Positions 46,223-55,348 of a DNA stretch of 64,000 bases are shown piece after piece (positions within the stretch are counted from its first letter, which is position 1; every line of letters begins with the position of its first letter). The stretch is from Abyssogena phaseoliformis symbiont OG214 (GTDB lineage Bacteria; Pseudomonadota; Gammaproteobacteria; PS1; Pseudothioglobaceae), in contig NZ_AP012977.1 in the NCBI RefSeq assembly GCF_016592595.1, forward strand, positions 868,001 to 932,000, given 5' to 3'. The notes under the pieces are model-generated. The model was not told the origin of the DNA, did no database searches, and was given only the letters and a program-made list of their open reading frames with translations. The position numbers and the translations under genes were made by a program.

Positions 46223-47631
46223 TGAAGGATTTGCGCATGGTGTTTAAGTCTAGAATGCATAATATTCATTTTGTTGGTATTGGTGGTTCGGGTATGAGTG
46301 GCATTGCTGAAGTGCTTCATAACCTTGGTTATAACGTGTCTGGATCAGACATTAACCCTAACAAAATCACTGATAGATTAGAAGAAATGGGTTGCAAAAT
46401 TTATCATAAACATCATCAAAATAATATAAAAAATGCACAAGCAATCGTTGTATCTAGTGCGATTAAGAATAACAATCCAGAAGTAATCAAGGCACATCAA
46501 CTTAACATTCCAATTGTGCCTCGCGCAGAGATGCTAGCAGAATTAATGCGCTTTAGATTTGGCATCGCGATTGCAGGCACTCATGGGAAGACAACAACTA
46601 CCAGTATTATCACTCACATACTCAATACGGCTGAACTTGACCCAACCTATATTATTGGCGGGATATTAAATTCAAGCGGGATTAATGCCAAACTAGGTGA
46701 AAGCGATTATTTAATTGCTGAGGCGGATGAATCTGATGCTTCATTCTTGCACTTACAACCCATGTTAAGCGTTATCACCAACGTTGATTATGACCATATG
46801 GCAACTTATGGCAATGACTACCAAAACCTAAAAGATGCCTTTGTCAGTTTTAGTGCTAATTTACCATTTTATGGCACTTGTGTTATGTGTATAGATGATG
46901 AAGGTGTGAATGAAATATTGAATGATATTCATCGTCCAATTATCACTTATGGTTTTAAGGATGGTGCTGATATTCAAGCTATTAATGTAGAACAAGTGAG
47001 TATGCAAATGCACTTTGATGTTATTTATGATAAATATACAAAGCCATTCCCTATCAAGCTAAATCTAATTGGCAGGCATAATATTCTTAATACATTAGCA
47101 GCGATTGGTATTTGCTGTGAGCTTGATATTGATATTGATATTATTCAAAAAGCATTGGCTAATTTTTCTGGTGTTGCTAGACGACTTGACCATCATGGAA
47201 AATTAAATATCAACAATACCCAAGTATCTTTGTTTGATGATTATGGTCATCATCCAAAAGAAATTAGCGCTGTGTTCAAGTCTATTAAAGACACTTATCA
47301 AGATAGACGTTTGGTGGTTATTTTCCAACCACACCGCTATTCTCGTACGCGTGATTTGTTTGATGATTTTGCTCGTACACTCAGTAGTGCCGATGCACTC
47401 ATATTGCTAGACATATATCCAGCCCAAGAAAAACCCATTGCCCGTATTAATTCTTCCACCTTGGCTGATGCAATTAGAAAGCGTTCTGGCTTAGAACCAG
47501 TGGTGATAAAAAATCCACAAGAAATTTTAACTGTGCTACCTAACATTATTAATAATAACGATGTATTATTAACTCTAGGTGCGGGTGATATTCACACTCT
47601 ACCTGATTTGCTAAAATCCAACTATGCTTAA
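46222..47631 (+). CDS. murC: UDP-N-acetylmuramate-L-alanine ligase
   Basis: 469 residues. GIGGSGMSGIAEVLHNLGY opens the UDP-binding domain, the ATP loop is AGTHGKTTTTSII near residue 114, and DDYGHHPKEI with FQPHRYSRTRDLF mark the C-terminal domains. It adds L-Ala to UDP-MurNAc. The ATG at 46222 is coupled to ispF; an internal ATG at residue 12 (MHNIHFVGIGG) is a possible alternative. Confidence 0.96.
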   Translation: MKDLRMVFKSRMHNIHFVGIGGSGMSGIAEVLHNLGYNVSGSDINPNKITDRLEEMGCKIYHKHHQNNIKNAQAIVVSSAIKNNNPEVIKAHQLNIPIVPRAEMLAELMRFRFGIAIAGTHGKTTTTSIITHILNTAELDPTYIIGGILNSSGINAKLGESDYLIAEADESDASFLHLQPMLSVITNVDYDHMATYGNDYQNLKDAFVSFSANLPFYGTCVMCIDDEGVNEILNDIHRPIITYGFKDGADIQAINVEQVSMQMHFDVIYDKYTKPFPIKLNLIGRHNILNTLAAIGICCELDIDIDIIQKALANFSGVARRLDHHGKLNINNTQVSLFDDYGHHPKEISAVFKSIKDTYQDRRLVVIFQPHRYSRTRDLFDDFARTLSSADALILLDIYPAQEKPIARINSSTLADAIRKRSGLEPVVIKNPQEILTVLPNIINNNDVLLTLGAGDIHTLPDLLKSNYA

Positions 47632-47642
47632 GGATAACTGGT

Positions 47643-48475
47643 TTGCTATTGCATAACGAGCCTATAAGTTTGCATTGTTCATTCAAAACAGGTGGATTGG
47701 CACAAGATTTTTTTATCCCCAATGATGTCACTGACTTATCTAATTTTCTAAAAACCAATACCAAGCCATTGTTATTTTTAGGATTAGGCAGCAATTTGCT
47801 TGTGCGCGACCAAGGTTTTGAAGGTGTAGTGATAAAATTAAGCAACTTAAAACAAAAAAAAATTAAAAAAATACGCTTTGGGTTGAGGCAGGTACAACAC
47901 TAGCAAAACTATCCAGATTATGCCGTGCAAACTATTTATACGGTGGTGAGTTCTTGTCTGCCATTCCAGGTACTGTTGGTGGCGCACTGATGATGAATGC
48001 AGGTGCATTTGGGTCTGAATTCTGGCAATACGTTATTAGTGTGACTACTATTAATCAATCAGGCGTTATATCTAAACGCACCAAAAATGATTTTGATATT
48101 GGGTATCGACATATCCATGCTCAATATACTAATGAATACTTTGTTAATGCAACCTTGGTATTTAACCAAAAAGAACCTCAACAAAATATCAAGCAATTAC
48201 TGGATAAGCGCAATCAACACCAGCCAATTGGCAAAGCAAGTTGTGGCAGTGTGTTTAAAAATCCAAAAAATAATTTTGCAGCAAAACTGATTGAACAAAG
48301 CCAATTAAAAGGCGTTTGTATAGGTGGTGCTTGCGTATCAAACAAGCACGCTAATTTTATCATCAACCAAAATAAAGCCAGTAGTACTGACATTATAAAT
48401 TTAATTACCCACATTCAACAAACCGTAAAATCAAACTTTAATATTGATCTAGAATTAGAGGTGGTGATTAAATGA
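47643..48475 (+). pseudogene. murB: UDP-N-acetylenolpyruvoylglucosamine reductase, single -1 frameshift at an A7 run (may be rescued)
   Basis: Frame 1 from TTG 47643 (AAGGA 8 nt upstream) reads NEPISLHCSFKTGGLAQDFF and LFLGLGSNLLVRDQGFEGV to a TAG at 47901. The rest, WVEAGTTLAKLSRLCRANYL, YGGEFLSAIPGTVGGALMMN AGAFG, CGSVFKNPKN and the end ELEVVIK, is in another frame. The join is the A7 run at 47865-47871, just after an A9 run at 47854-47862; eight A in the second run would give one 277-residue MurB. All catalytic motifs are intact. MurB is essential for peptidoglycan, flanked by intact murC and ddl, and translationally coupled to ddl (ATGA). I therefore suspect slippage rescue or a sequencing error rather than real loss. 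Confidence 0.85.
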
Positions 48476-49353
48476 TTGCAGTGCTAATGGGTGGAAATTC
48501 AGCAGAAAGAGCGGTTTCTCTTAAAAGTGGCGAGGCTGTTTATCAAGCGCTAATCAGCCAAAATATTGATTGCTTTAAATTTGATTGGTACAAAGATAAC
48601 TTGTCAAAACTTTGGCAACAAGAATTTGACCAAGCCTTTATTGTTTTGCATGGTCGTGGCGGTGAAGACGGATATATTCAAAAACAACTAGAAAGCCGAG
48701 GCATTCGTTATACAGGATCTGGCTCAAATGCTAGCCATAATGGCATGGATAAAGCACGTACTAAAATGATCTGGAGGCAGCACAACCTTACACTTGCACC
48801 CTCTATTGTTGCAAGCATTAATCAACCTATTGAATCTATTGACTTTCCACTACCTTGGGCAGTTAAACCCACCCTAGAAGGCTCTAGCATTGGCATTAGT
48901 AAAGTTGATAGTCAAATACAATTAGATGATGCACTAACACTTGCTTGGCAATACAACCCACATGCTTTAGTTGAGCAATGGATTGAAGGTGATGAATACA
49001 CAGTGGCAATTTTGGGCGACAAAGCCTTGCCCGTTGTGAAAATTATGACTGACCAAGGTTTTTACGATTATGAATCAAAATACCACTCGAATGAGACCCA
49101 ATACTCATGTCCTTGTGGTTTAAACCCATCCCAAGAGCAAGCATTACAAGCCATTGCGCTTGAAGCATTTTTTGCTATTAGTGCCAAAGGATGGGGGCGA
49201 GTAGATTTCATTATTAATCAACACAACAAACCTTATTTATTAGAGATTAATACCGTCCCAGGCATGACATCAAACTCATTAGTACCCATGGCAGCAAAAG
49301 CAATGGACATGAGCTTTGATCAACTAGTCGTGGCAATTATTGATGAAATATAA
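48472..49353 (+). CDS. ddl: D-alanine-D-alanine ligase
   Basis: 293 residues. N-terminal MGGNSAERAVSLKSGEAV, HGRGGEDGYIQ, the ATP-grasp PWAVKPTLEGSSIGISKV and metal-binding FIINQHNKPYLLEINTVPGMT are all present. It joins two D-Ala for the pentapeptide. Overlaps murB by 4 nt and ftsQ by 11 nt. Confidence 0.96.
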   Translation: MIAVLMGGNSAERAVSLKSGEAVYQALISQNIDCFKFDWYKDNLSKLWQQEFDQAFIVLHGRGGEDGYIQKQLESRGIRYTGSGSNASHNGMDKARTKMIWRQHNLTLAPSIVASINQPIESIDFPLPWAVKPTLEGSSIGISKVDSQIQLDDALTLAWQYNPHALVEQWIEGDEYTVAILGDKALPVVKIMTDQGFYDYESKYHSNETQYSCPCGLNPSQEQALQAIALEAFFAISAKGWGRVDFIINQHNKPYLLEINTVPGMTSNSLVPMAAKAMDMSFDQLVVAIIDEI

Positions 49354-50092
49354 GCGTAGGAGTAGACGCAAAAAGTCTATTTATCAACCTGTATTTAAAC
49401 TAATATCTATTATTGTTTTATTAGGGTTCATTACATGGGGCATACAAAATACCCACCTAAGTGAGTTCTTAAAAGTTGATATTAATTGGGAGATTGATAA
49501 AAATCTTCCAGTCACACAGCAGGCATTAAAACAACACATACTCCCCTTAATCACTGAAACGTACCAACTAAATTTACACGAAATTAAACACGAATTAGAA
49601 CGCCATCCGTGGGTAGCAGAGGCAGAAGTAAGTCGTCTTTTTTGGAATTTTATCAATATCAAAATCAGTGCACAACAAATCAGTATGCGCTGGAAAAACA
49701 AAGACTGTCCGAATGATACCAAAACACAAATCTGCCAAGGTTATATCTCCACCAAGGGTGGGCTATTTACACCCGATAAAATAATCAAATCAGATGCCAT
49801 TATTGCCACTTCAGCACATAATAAAGACATTGCAAAAACCCTATTTGATGATTACCAAACCTATCAAACCATTATCAAGCCAATGGTCATTACATCCGTC
49901 TTTAAAACTAATATTGATACTCTTTTTATTAAGCCTAATATTAAAGTCGTATTAGGCTACCAAAAACAGCAAAAACGACTCAAAAACTTTGTTAAAGTCT
50001 ATAAAAAATTAAGACAATCAATTGCGCACGCTAAACTCAATCGTGCTACATTTGATATGCGCTACGCTAAAGGATTTAGCCTCAAGCTTTAG
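49343..50092 (+). CDS. ftsQ: Cell division protein FtsQ
   Basis: 249 residues from ATG 49343: a basic cytoplasmic tail, one membrane helix (LISIIVLLGFITWGIQ) and a POTRA-like domain with HPWVAEAEVSRLFWNFINIK. FtsQ anchors FtsB-FtsL at the septum. In most relatives ftsA and ftsZ follow; here the run ends against a convergent minus-strand gene. Confidence 0.9.
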   Translation: MKYKRRSRRKKSIYQPVFKLISIIVLLGFITWGIQNTHLSEFLKVDINWEIDKNLPVTQQALKQHILPLITETYQLNLHEIKHELERHPWVAEAEVSRLFWNFINIKISAQQISMRWKNKDCPNDTKTQICQGYISTKGGLFTPDKIIKSDAIIATSAHNKDIAKTLFDDYQTYQTIIKPMVITSVFKTNIDTLFIKPNIKVVLGYQKQQKRLKNFVKVYKKLRQSIAHAKLNRATFDMRYAKGFSLKL

Positions 50093-50774
50093 CATTTTGT
50101 TTAACAACAAGTTGATAGCACAATGCCAGGCTAATCAATGTCCAATAAAACACAATGGCTTTAACCATCCACCCCAGCATGTCAGGAAGTCCAATTAGTG
50201 ACACAAGGAATGAAAAAATCATGCCCGCCAATGCTGGCAAAAAAATCTGCAAAAAGAACAAGTTAGCTTGAGAGATGAAATTCAAATTCCATTTGTATTT
50301 TGAAGGCTGATCAGTAGCAATGTTAATAAAATTTAAGGTGATTGGAACCACCAAAAAATACATAATTAACTGCAAAAAAGCAATACCGCTGATAATCACC
50401 GGTGCCATGGTTACCAAGCCAATAAACAATGTTAAACCAACAAAACGAATAATTTTATTAAAATTAAGCACTGGCACAATCCCAGAAACGCTATTTTGAC
50501 CCAAAATAACCAAGCGATACATATTGATTGAAAGCGTTAAATAGCCATAAAAAAACAACAACAAATATATCATCATATTGTCGGGTAGCTGAATATCAGC
50601 AACTTCCTTTTTGCTAAAAACACTGTTCATTATGCTGAGTATATCAGGCAAAATTGCTAAAAAAGGAATGGAAATTAGTACTGGCAGAATAGAAATTTCT
50701 AGTATTTTTTTCCAATGGGTGAATGCAAAAGCAACGCTCGCTAGCATTATTTTATAAATTGGGAGTGCGTTCAT
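50082..50774 (-). CDS. Multi-pass membrane protein of unknown function
   Basis: 230 residues with about five or six membrane segments. No catalytic motif is seen. The general layout (LPIYKIMLASVAFAFTHWKK start, long hydrophobic helices, few loops) resembles YciC-like uncharacterised proteins, but this is weak. It follows mltD by 4 nt and overlaps ftsQ 3' ends by 11 nt. Confidence 0.6.
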   Translation of the reverse strand: MNALPIYKIMLASVAFAFTHWKKILEISILPVLISIPFLAILPDILSIMNSVFSKKEVADIQLPDNMMIYLLLFFYGYLTLSINMYRLVILGQNSVSGIVPVLNFNKIIRFVGLTLFIGLVTMAPVIISGIAFLQLIMYFLVVPITLNFINIATDQPSKYKWNLNFISQANLFFLQIFLPALAGMIFSFLVSLIGLPDMLGWMVKAIVFYWTLISLALCYQLVVKQNAKA

Positions 50775-50778
50775 ATTT

Positions 50779-52353
50779 TTATTTCATATTAGAGTTAACA
50801 ACATTAACAATGATAGTTAATTTTTGTTTGGGCTGTAGTGGTTTTTTAGCTGTCAATTGGTTCCATTGCCTAATCTGACTAACACGCACCCCAAATTTAT
50901 GTGCAATGGTTGACAAATTATCACCGCTTTTAACGTAATAGGTAACCTTTCTATCGATATTTATACCCGCATTGACTAGCTTTGATAAGTCTTTAGGTTT
51001 GGTTGAATTGGGCTGCCATAATACCAATTTTTTTCCCACTTGAAGTGGTTTGGTTTTGGTAATATGGTTCCACTTTATGATGCTATCTACATGAGTATTG
51101 TACTGTCTGGCGATAAGCCATAAACTATCGCCACTAACAACGGTATGAACTATTTTAATACCTGTTTTTTTCGCATTCATTCTTTGCACTTCTCTTTGTG
51201 CTTCTGACAATGAATAATACTGGGCATTTTTTTGTGAAATTGGCACAATCAAATACTTACCTACTTTAACCACATTGCCATGCAAATTGTTCACACTCTT
51301 AATTTGGCTTATTGTGGTATTGAATTGATGAGCAATCTTGCTTAAACTATCGCCTTGGTTAATTTGATGACGCACCCATTTCATTCTGGCCTCTTTGGGA
51401 TGTTTGGCTAAATTCTTCTTAAAAGTTACGATTTTATCAATCGGCAATAATAAATTATAACTACCCTTACTTGGCGTTGCCCAGCGTTTGAGCCCTGGAT
51501 TTAAAGTATACAATTGTTCTAAATCTAATTGTGCCCATTCAGAAATTAATGCCAAATCAAATTGCGAATCAAGCTTAATGGCTTGTATTTGAGGTGTGTT
51601 ACTAACTGTTGTGATTATTTGCCCGTATCTTTCAGGGTGCTTAATGAGTTGCGCCACTGCCAACAATCTTGGCACATAGCCTCTGGTTTCTTTTGGCAAG
51701 TCTAGGTGCCAAAAATCAGTTGGCCTTCCTTGTTGTTTGTTTTTAGCAATGGCTTTTTGTACGCGCCCAGGGCCTGAATTATAAGCAGCAATTGCCAATA
51801 GCCAATCTCCCTTAAATAGTTTATTAAGGTTTTTCAAATACCTAACAGCCGCCTTAGTTGAAGCTAGCACATCACGACGTGCATCATACCACCAGTTGTT
51901 TTGCAAGCCGTATAGCTTTCCAGTCGAAGGAATAAACTGCCACAAACCTGAAGCTGTGCCATGCGAATAAGAAAATGGATAATAAGCCGACTCAACAATG
52001 GGCAACAAGGCAATTTCAATGGGCAATCCAGCACGCTCTACTTCTGTTTTCACTAAATGCAAATAAGGTTGTGCACGCTTGGTAACACGAATTAAATAAT
52101 CAGGATTTTTTTTAAACCAGTCAATATGCCAGAACAATTCTTTTTGGCTAGGTGCGTTTAACGTATAGCGATTAGCAATATAACGCCAGAGGTCTTTTTC
52201 GACAACCAAGTCGCTAGTATTAATTTGAACTGGTTTTGGCGCTACTTTTATAACAATCGTTGAAACTGTCGTACCCTCACAAGCAGTAAACAGCAAAAAT
52301 GAAAGATATAAAAACCGTTTAAAAAACTTTAAGATTCTGAACCGCCTGCACAC
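50779..52353 (-). CDS. mltD: Membrane-bound lytic transglycosylase D with three LysM domains
   Basis: 524 residues. A lipobox (LLFTACEG) follows the signal. The SLT domain has LLPIVESAYYPFSYSHG with the catalytic Glu near residue 119, then GLWQFIPSTGKLYGL and AAYNSGPGRVQKAI. Three LysM repeats follow near residues 335, 405 and 470, each with the GDSL or GDNL turn. It cleaves glycan strands of peptidoglycan. The GTG start at 52353 overlaps bolA by 25 nt. Confidence 0.93.
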   Translation of the reverse strand: MCRRFRILKFFKRFLYLSFLLFTACEGTTVSTIVIKVAPKPVQINTSDLVVEKDLWRYIANRYTLNAPSQKELFWHIDWFKKNPDYLIRVTKRAQPYLHLVKTEVERAGLPIEIALLPIVESAYYPFSYSHGTASGLWQFIPSTGKLYGLQNNWWYDARRDVLASTKAAVRYLKNLNKLFKGDWLLAIAAYNSGPGRVQKAIAKNKQQGRPTDFWHLDLPKETRGYVPRLLAVAQLIKHPERYGQIITTVSNTPQIQAIKLDSQFDLALISEWAQLDLEQLYTLNPGLKRWATPSKGSYNLLLPIDKIVTFKKNLAKHPKEARMKWVRHQINQGDSLSKIAHQFNTTISQIKSVNNLHGNVVKVGKYLIVPISQKNAQYYSLSEAQREVQRMNAKKTGIKIVHTVVSGDSLWLIARQYNTHVDSIIKWNHITKTKPLQVGKKLVLWQPNSTKPKDLSKLVNAGINIDRKVTYYVKSGDNLSTIAHKFGVRVSQIRQWNQLTAKKPLQPKQKLTIIVNVVNSNMK

Positions 52354-52637
52354 TTAGGCGAATCTGGTGCGCCATTTTTCATCTGCCACTCATCAGGCGT
52401 ATAAGTGTGCATTGCCAATGCATGAATATGGCTCATCTCTTCTTTAAATAATCGGTTAATAAAGCGATGTCTTTCAATTAGTTTTAAATCGTTAAAATAA
52501 TCACTCACGACAATTAATTTAAAATGGGATTCCCTGGCAGGGCCAGAATGATTATGAGACTCGTTAATCACCTCAAGATGACTTGGGCTTAGTGCTGTTT
52601 TTAATTGTTCGGTCAAATGTTGTTGCATATTACTCAT
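52329..52637 (-). CDS. bolA: BolA family protein
   Basis: 102 residues. HLEVINESHNHSGPARESHF holds the conserved Ser/His-rich loop, then VVSDYFNDLKLIERHRFINR and IHALAMHTYTPDEW. BolA binds [2Fe-2S] with monothiol glutaredoxin and acts in iron-sulfur and stress regulation. The position between an iron-sulfur reductase gene and mltD, overlapping both, suggests one operon. Confidence 0.92.
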   Translation of the reverse strand: MSNMQQHLTEQLKTALSPSHLEVINESHNHSGPARESHFKLIVVSDYFNDLKLIERHRFINRLFKEEMSHIHALAMHTYTPDEWQMKNGAPDSPKCAGGSES

Positions 52638-53647
52638 AACGTACTACCCTCAAAAGCAAATTCAAAAGCATCAGAAAAGAAATCTTCTTTAAACATGCCT
52701 CGCTTCACAAATGTATCTGCTGTGGCCTTAACCATTGCTGGCGGACCACAAGCATAAACTTCATAATCGACTAAATGCTCAAAATCAGCCAATACGCTTT
52801 CGTGCACATAGCCTGTTCTTCCTTTCCAAGCACTGTTCGCTTGTGATAATACAGGAATAAAACTAATATTTTCATGGCTTTTAGCCCACTGTTCAGGCAA
52901 ATCAGTATACAAATCCTTCTCATCTCTTGCGCCCCAATAAATATGGATAGCTCGCCTAGATTTGGTTTCAATTGCATGCTCAACCATGGCTTTTACAGGA
53001 CCAAAACCTGTGCCACCAGCCACTAAAATAATGGGTTTTTCGCTTTTCTCTCTAAAATAAAAATCTCCCTTTGGTCCTTCAATTTTAAGTAGTGACTTCT
53101 CTTGCAACTCATTAAAGACAAAGTTGGTAAATTTACCATCTTCAATTAAACGTACATGGAGCTCAATCAAGCTCGTATTACTAGGTGCATTAGCAATGGA
53201 AAAAGCACGGGGCTCAAAATCAGGATGGATTAAATCAATATACTGCCCTGCTAAATATTGCAACGACTCAGAACCAGGAATTTTTAAAAATACTTGTGCC
53301 ACATCATGGTTAAGATGATTGATGCTTTGCACCTTACAAGGCAAGGTTCTCACTTCAATATCTGCAACACTGTCTAACTCAGCCACCACCAAAGCAACAT
53401 CAGATTTAGCTCTGCATTGGCACAATAAAGCCATGCCTTCTGCCACTTCTTCTGGAGTGATGCCAGAAGGTATCTCACCTTCATAATCAACCTCGCCTTC
53501 AATAATAGTCGCCTTGCATTTGCCACAAAAACCTTTCTGACAACCATAAGGAAAATTTAACCCATGAGCCAATGCATCATTTAGAATATTGTCTTTACCC
53601 TCAGTTTGGAAAACTCTACCACTGACTTGATTTTCAATTGTAAACAT
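52634..53647 (-). CDS. Ferredoxin-NAD(P)H reductase-like flavoprotein (2Fe-2S, FAD, NAD domains)
   Basis: 337 residues. The plant-type [2Fe-2S] domain has CQKGFCGKCKATI and a later CQC. FAD binding shows PRAFSIANAPS and the NAD domain has LVAGGTGFGPVKAMVEHAI and VYACGPPAMVKAT. The architecture matches the CDP-6-deoxyglucoseen reductase/Fre-like group often found beside ubiquinone or iron-sulfur genes. The electron acceptor is unknown. Overlaps bolA by 4 nt. Confidence 0.85.
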   Translation of the reverse strand: MFTIENQVSGRVFQTEGKDNILNDALAHGLNFPYGCQKGFCGKCKATIIEGEVDYEGEIPSGITPEEVAEGMALLCQCRAKSDVALVVAELDSVADIEVRTLPCKVQSINHLNHDVAQVFLKIPGSESLQYLAGQYIDLIHPDFEPRAFSIANAPSNTSLIELHVRLIEDGKFTNFVFNELQEKSLLKIEGPKGDFYFREKSEKPIILVAGGTGFGPVKAMVEHAIETKSRRAIHIYWGARDEKDLYTDLPEQWAKSHENISFIPVLSQANSAWKGRTGYVHESVLADFEHLVDYEVYACGPPAMVKATADTFVKRGMFKEDFFSDAFEFAFEGSTL

Positions 53648-53727
53648 GTGTTTGTGTCTAATAAATTTTGTGCTGACATTATAATGTAGGTTGCGTTCTA
53701 TTAATACCCAGTAATTAAAAGCTTTTT

Positions 53728-54645
53728 ATGCCAATTCAAATCAACAAAACCGTGATATTTTTAATGGGCCCTACCACCTCAGGTAAAACTGATTTAGCCA
53801 TTCAATTAAGCCAACAATTCAAAACTCGACTCATTAGCGTTGACTCCGCCCTTATTTACAAAGGCATGGACATTGGCACTGCCAAACCAGACAAAGTAAT
53901 CTTAAAAAAATATCCTCATCACTTAATTGATATTTGTAATCCAGAAGATTCATACTCAGCCTTTGACTTTACTCACGATGCTAATGCACAAATCAAAACC
54001 GCTTTTGCCAATAACGAGTTGCCCATTTTGGTAGGTGGCACATCATTCTATTTCCACGCATTAGAATATGGATTATCTAAATTACCAAAGTCAAACCCCA
54101 AATCCAAAAAAAAATTCAACCAACTACTTAAAAGTAAAGGTACAATTGCACTACACCAAAACCTTAAAAAAATTGATCCTCAAGCCGCCAATCGCATCCA
54201 CCCAAACGATGCACAAAGAATCACACGCGCACTGGAAGTATTTGACTTAAGTGGCAAAACACTCAGCGAACTACAAGGCAACAAAAAATCCATTATTAAC
54301 CACCCTATTAAAAAAATTATTCTCATGCCCGAACGAAGCGAACTACATCAACGCATTGAAAAACGTTTTTTATCAATGATGGGCAACGGTTTTTTAGGCG
54401 AAGTAAAAACCCTAAAACAAAACCCCAACCTCCACGAAAATCTACCTGCCATCCGCTGTGTCGGCTACCGCCAAGCATGGCAATATTTAAACGGCGAAAT
54501 AGGCAAAGCAGAAATAATAGAAAAAGCCATCATTGCTACCCGCCAACTATGCAAACGCCAAAGCACTTGGCTGAAAAGTGAAACTGATGCACTGCTTCTA
54601 CAGAATACAGATATACAACAAGTATTAGATTTTATTCAACTGTAA
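53728..54645 (+). CDS. miaA: tRNA dimethylallyltransferase MiaA
   Basis: 305 residues. P-loop FLMGPTTSGKTDLAIQL, then SVDSALIYKGMDIGTAKPD, HHLIDICNPEDSYSAFDF, PILVGGTSFYFHALEYGL and AIRCVGYRQAWQYL. It prenylates A37 of tRNAs reading UNN codons and supplies the substrate of MiaB (33555). hfq, the usual neighbour, is not here. Confidence 0.96.
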   Translation: MPIQINKTVIFLMGPTTSGKTDLAIQLSQQFKTRLISVDSALIYKGMDIGTAKPDKVILKKYPHHLIDICNPEDSYSAFDFTHDANAQIKTAFANNELPILVGGTSFYFHALEYGLSKLPKSNPKSKKKFNQLLKSKGTIALHQNLKKIDPQAANRIHPNDAQRITRALEVFDLSGKTLSELQGNKKSIINHPIKKIILMPERSELHQRIEKRFLSMMGNGFLGEVKTLKQNPNLHENLPAIRCVGYRQAWQYLNGEIGKAEIIEKAIIATRQLCKRQSTWLKSETDALLLQNTDIQQVLDFIQL

Positions 54646-54691
54646 TTTTTATTTAGAAATTATTAACAAAACACAAGGTTACTTTGTAAGC

Positions 54692-55348
54692 CTAATTATT
54701 TTCAAGTCTATTCTTTACTTGCTTCCAATTTGGCATATGCGCTGTTAAATAAGTATAAAAATTCTTATCGTGATTTGGATAAATTAGGTGCGTTAATTCA
54801 TGGAAAATCACATATTCTACACATTGGATAGGTGCTTTAATCAACTCAGAATTTAGGTTAATATAAGACTTAGAAGGATTGCAACTACCCCACCTAGTTT
54901 TCATTTTTCTAATTCTGACCCGCTTGATTTCTTTGTTGACAACTGGTTGATATTTTATTAATACCTTTTGAAAATATTTTTCTGCCTTGTTGTAATACCA
55001 CTGCCTAACAAGCGTCTCCTTTCTTATAAAATTGTCTTTATTTTTAACAAATAAATTCAAATACCTGCCTTTTAACTTTACTGATTCTTTATGGCTTTGA
55101 GTTACTTTTAAACGATAATGGCGGCCTAAAAACTTGCAATCCTCTCCACTTACATATTCTTGTGACACTGCAATATTTTTACTTCTAAAAAAAGCCAATT
55201 TAGACTCAATCCAATCATTTCTTTTATCTAAAACATGCTCAATATGCTCATCAGTTGTTTTCAGTGGTGCGCTTAAAACAACATCAAAATTAGGCTTTAC
55301 TCTTAAATTAATATTTTTAATATCTTTCCTGATAATAATTGGCTTCAT
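54692..55348 (-). CDS. YgjP-like metallopeptidase
   Basis: 218 residues. The zinc motif is FHELTHLIYPNHDKNFYTYL (HExxH plus a third His) near residue 185, with KTRWGSCNPSKSYINLNSEL before it, a hallmark of the YgjP/DUF45 family. This family is often encoded beside type I hsdR genes. The frame is complete and its ATG overlaps the dead hsdR stop (ATGA). It is the only intact gene of the restriction island; its role is unknown. Confidence 0.85.
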   Translation of the reverse strand: MKPIIIRKDIKNINLRVKPNFDVVLSAPLKTTDEHIEHVLDKRNDWIESKLAFFRSKNIAVSQEYVSGEDCKFLGRHYRLKVTQSHKESVKLKGRYLNLFVKNKDNFIRKETLVRQWYYNKAEKYFQKVLIKYQPVVNKEIKRVRIRKMKTRWGSCNPSKSYINLNSELIKAPIQCVEYVIFHELTHLIYPNHDKNFYTYLTAHMPNWKQVKNRLENN

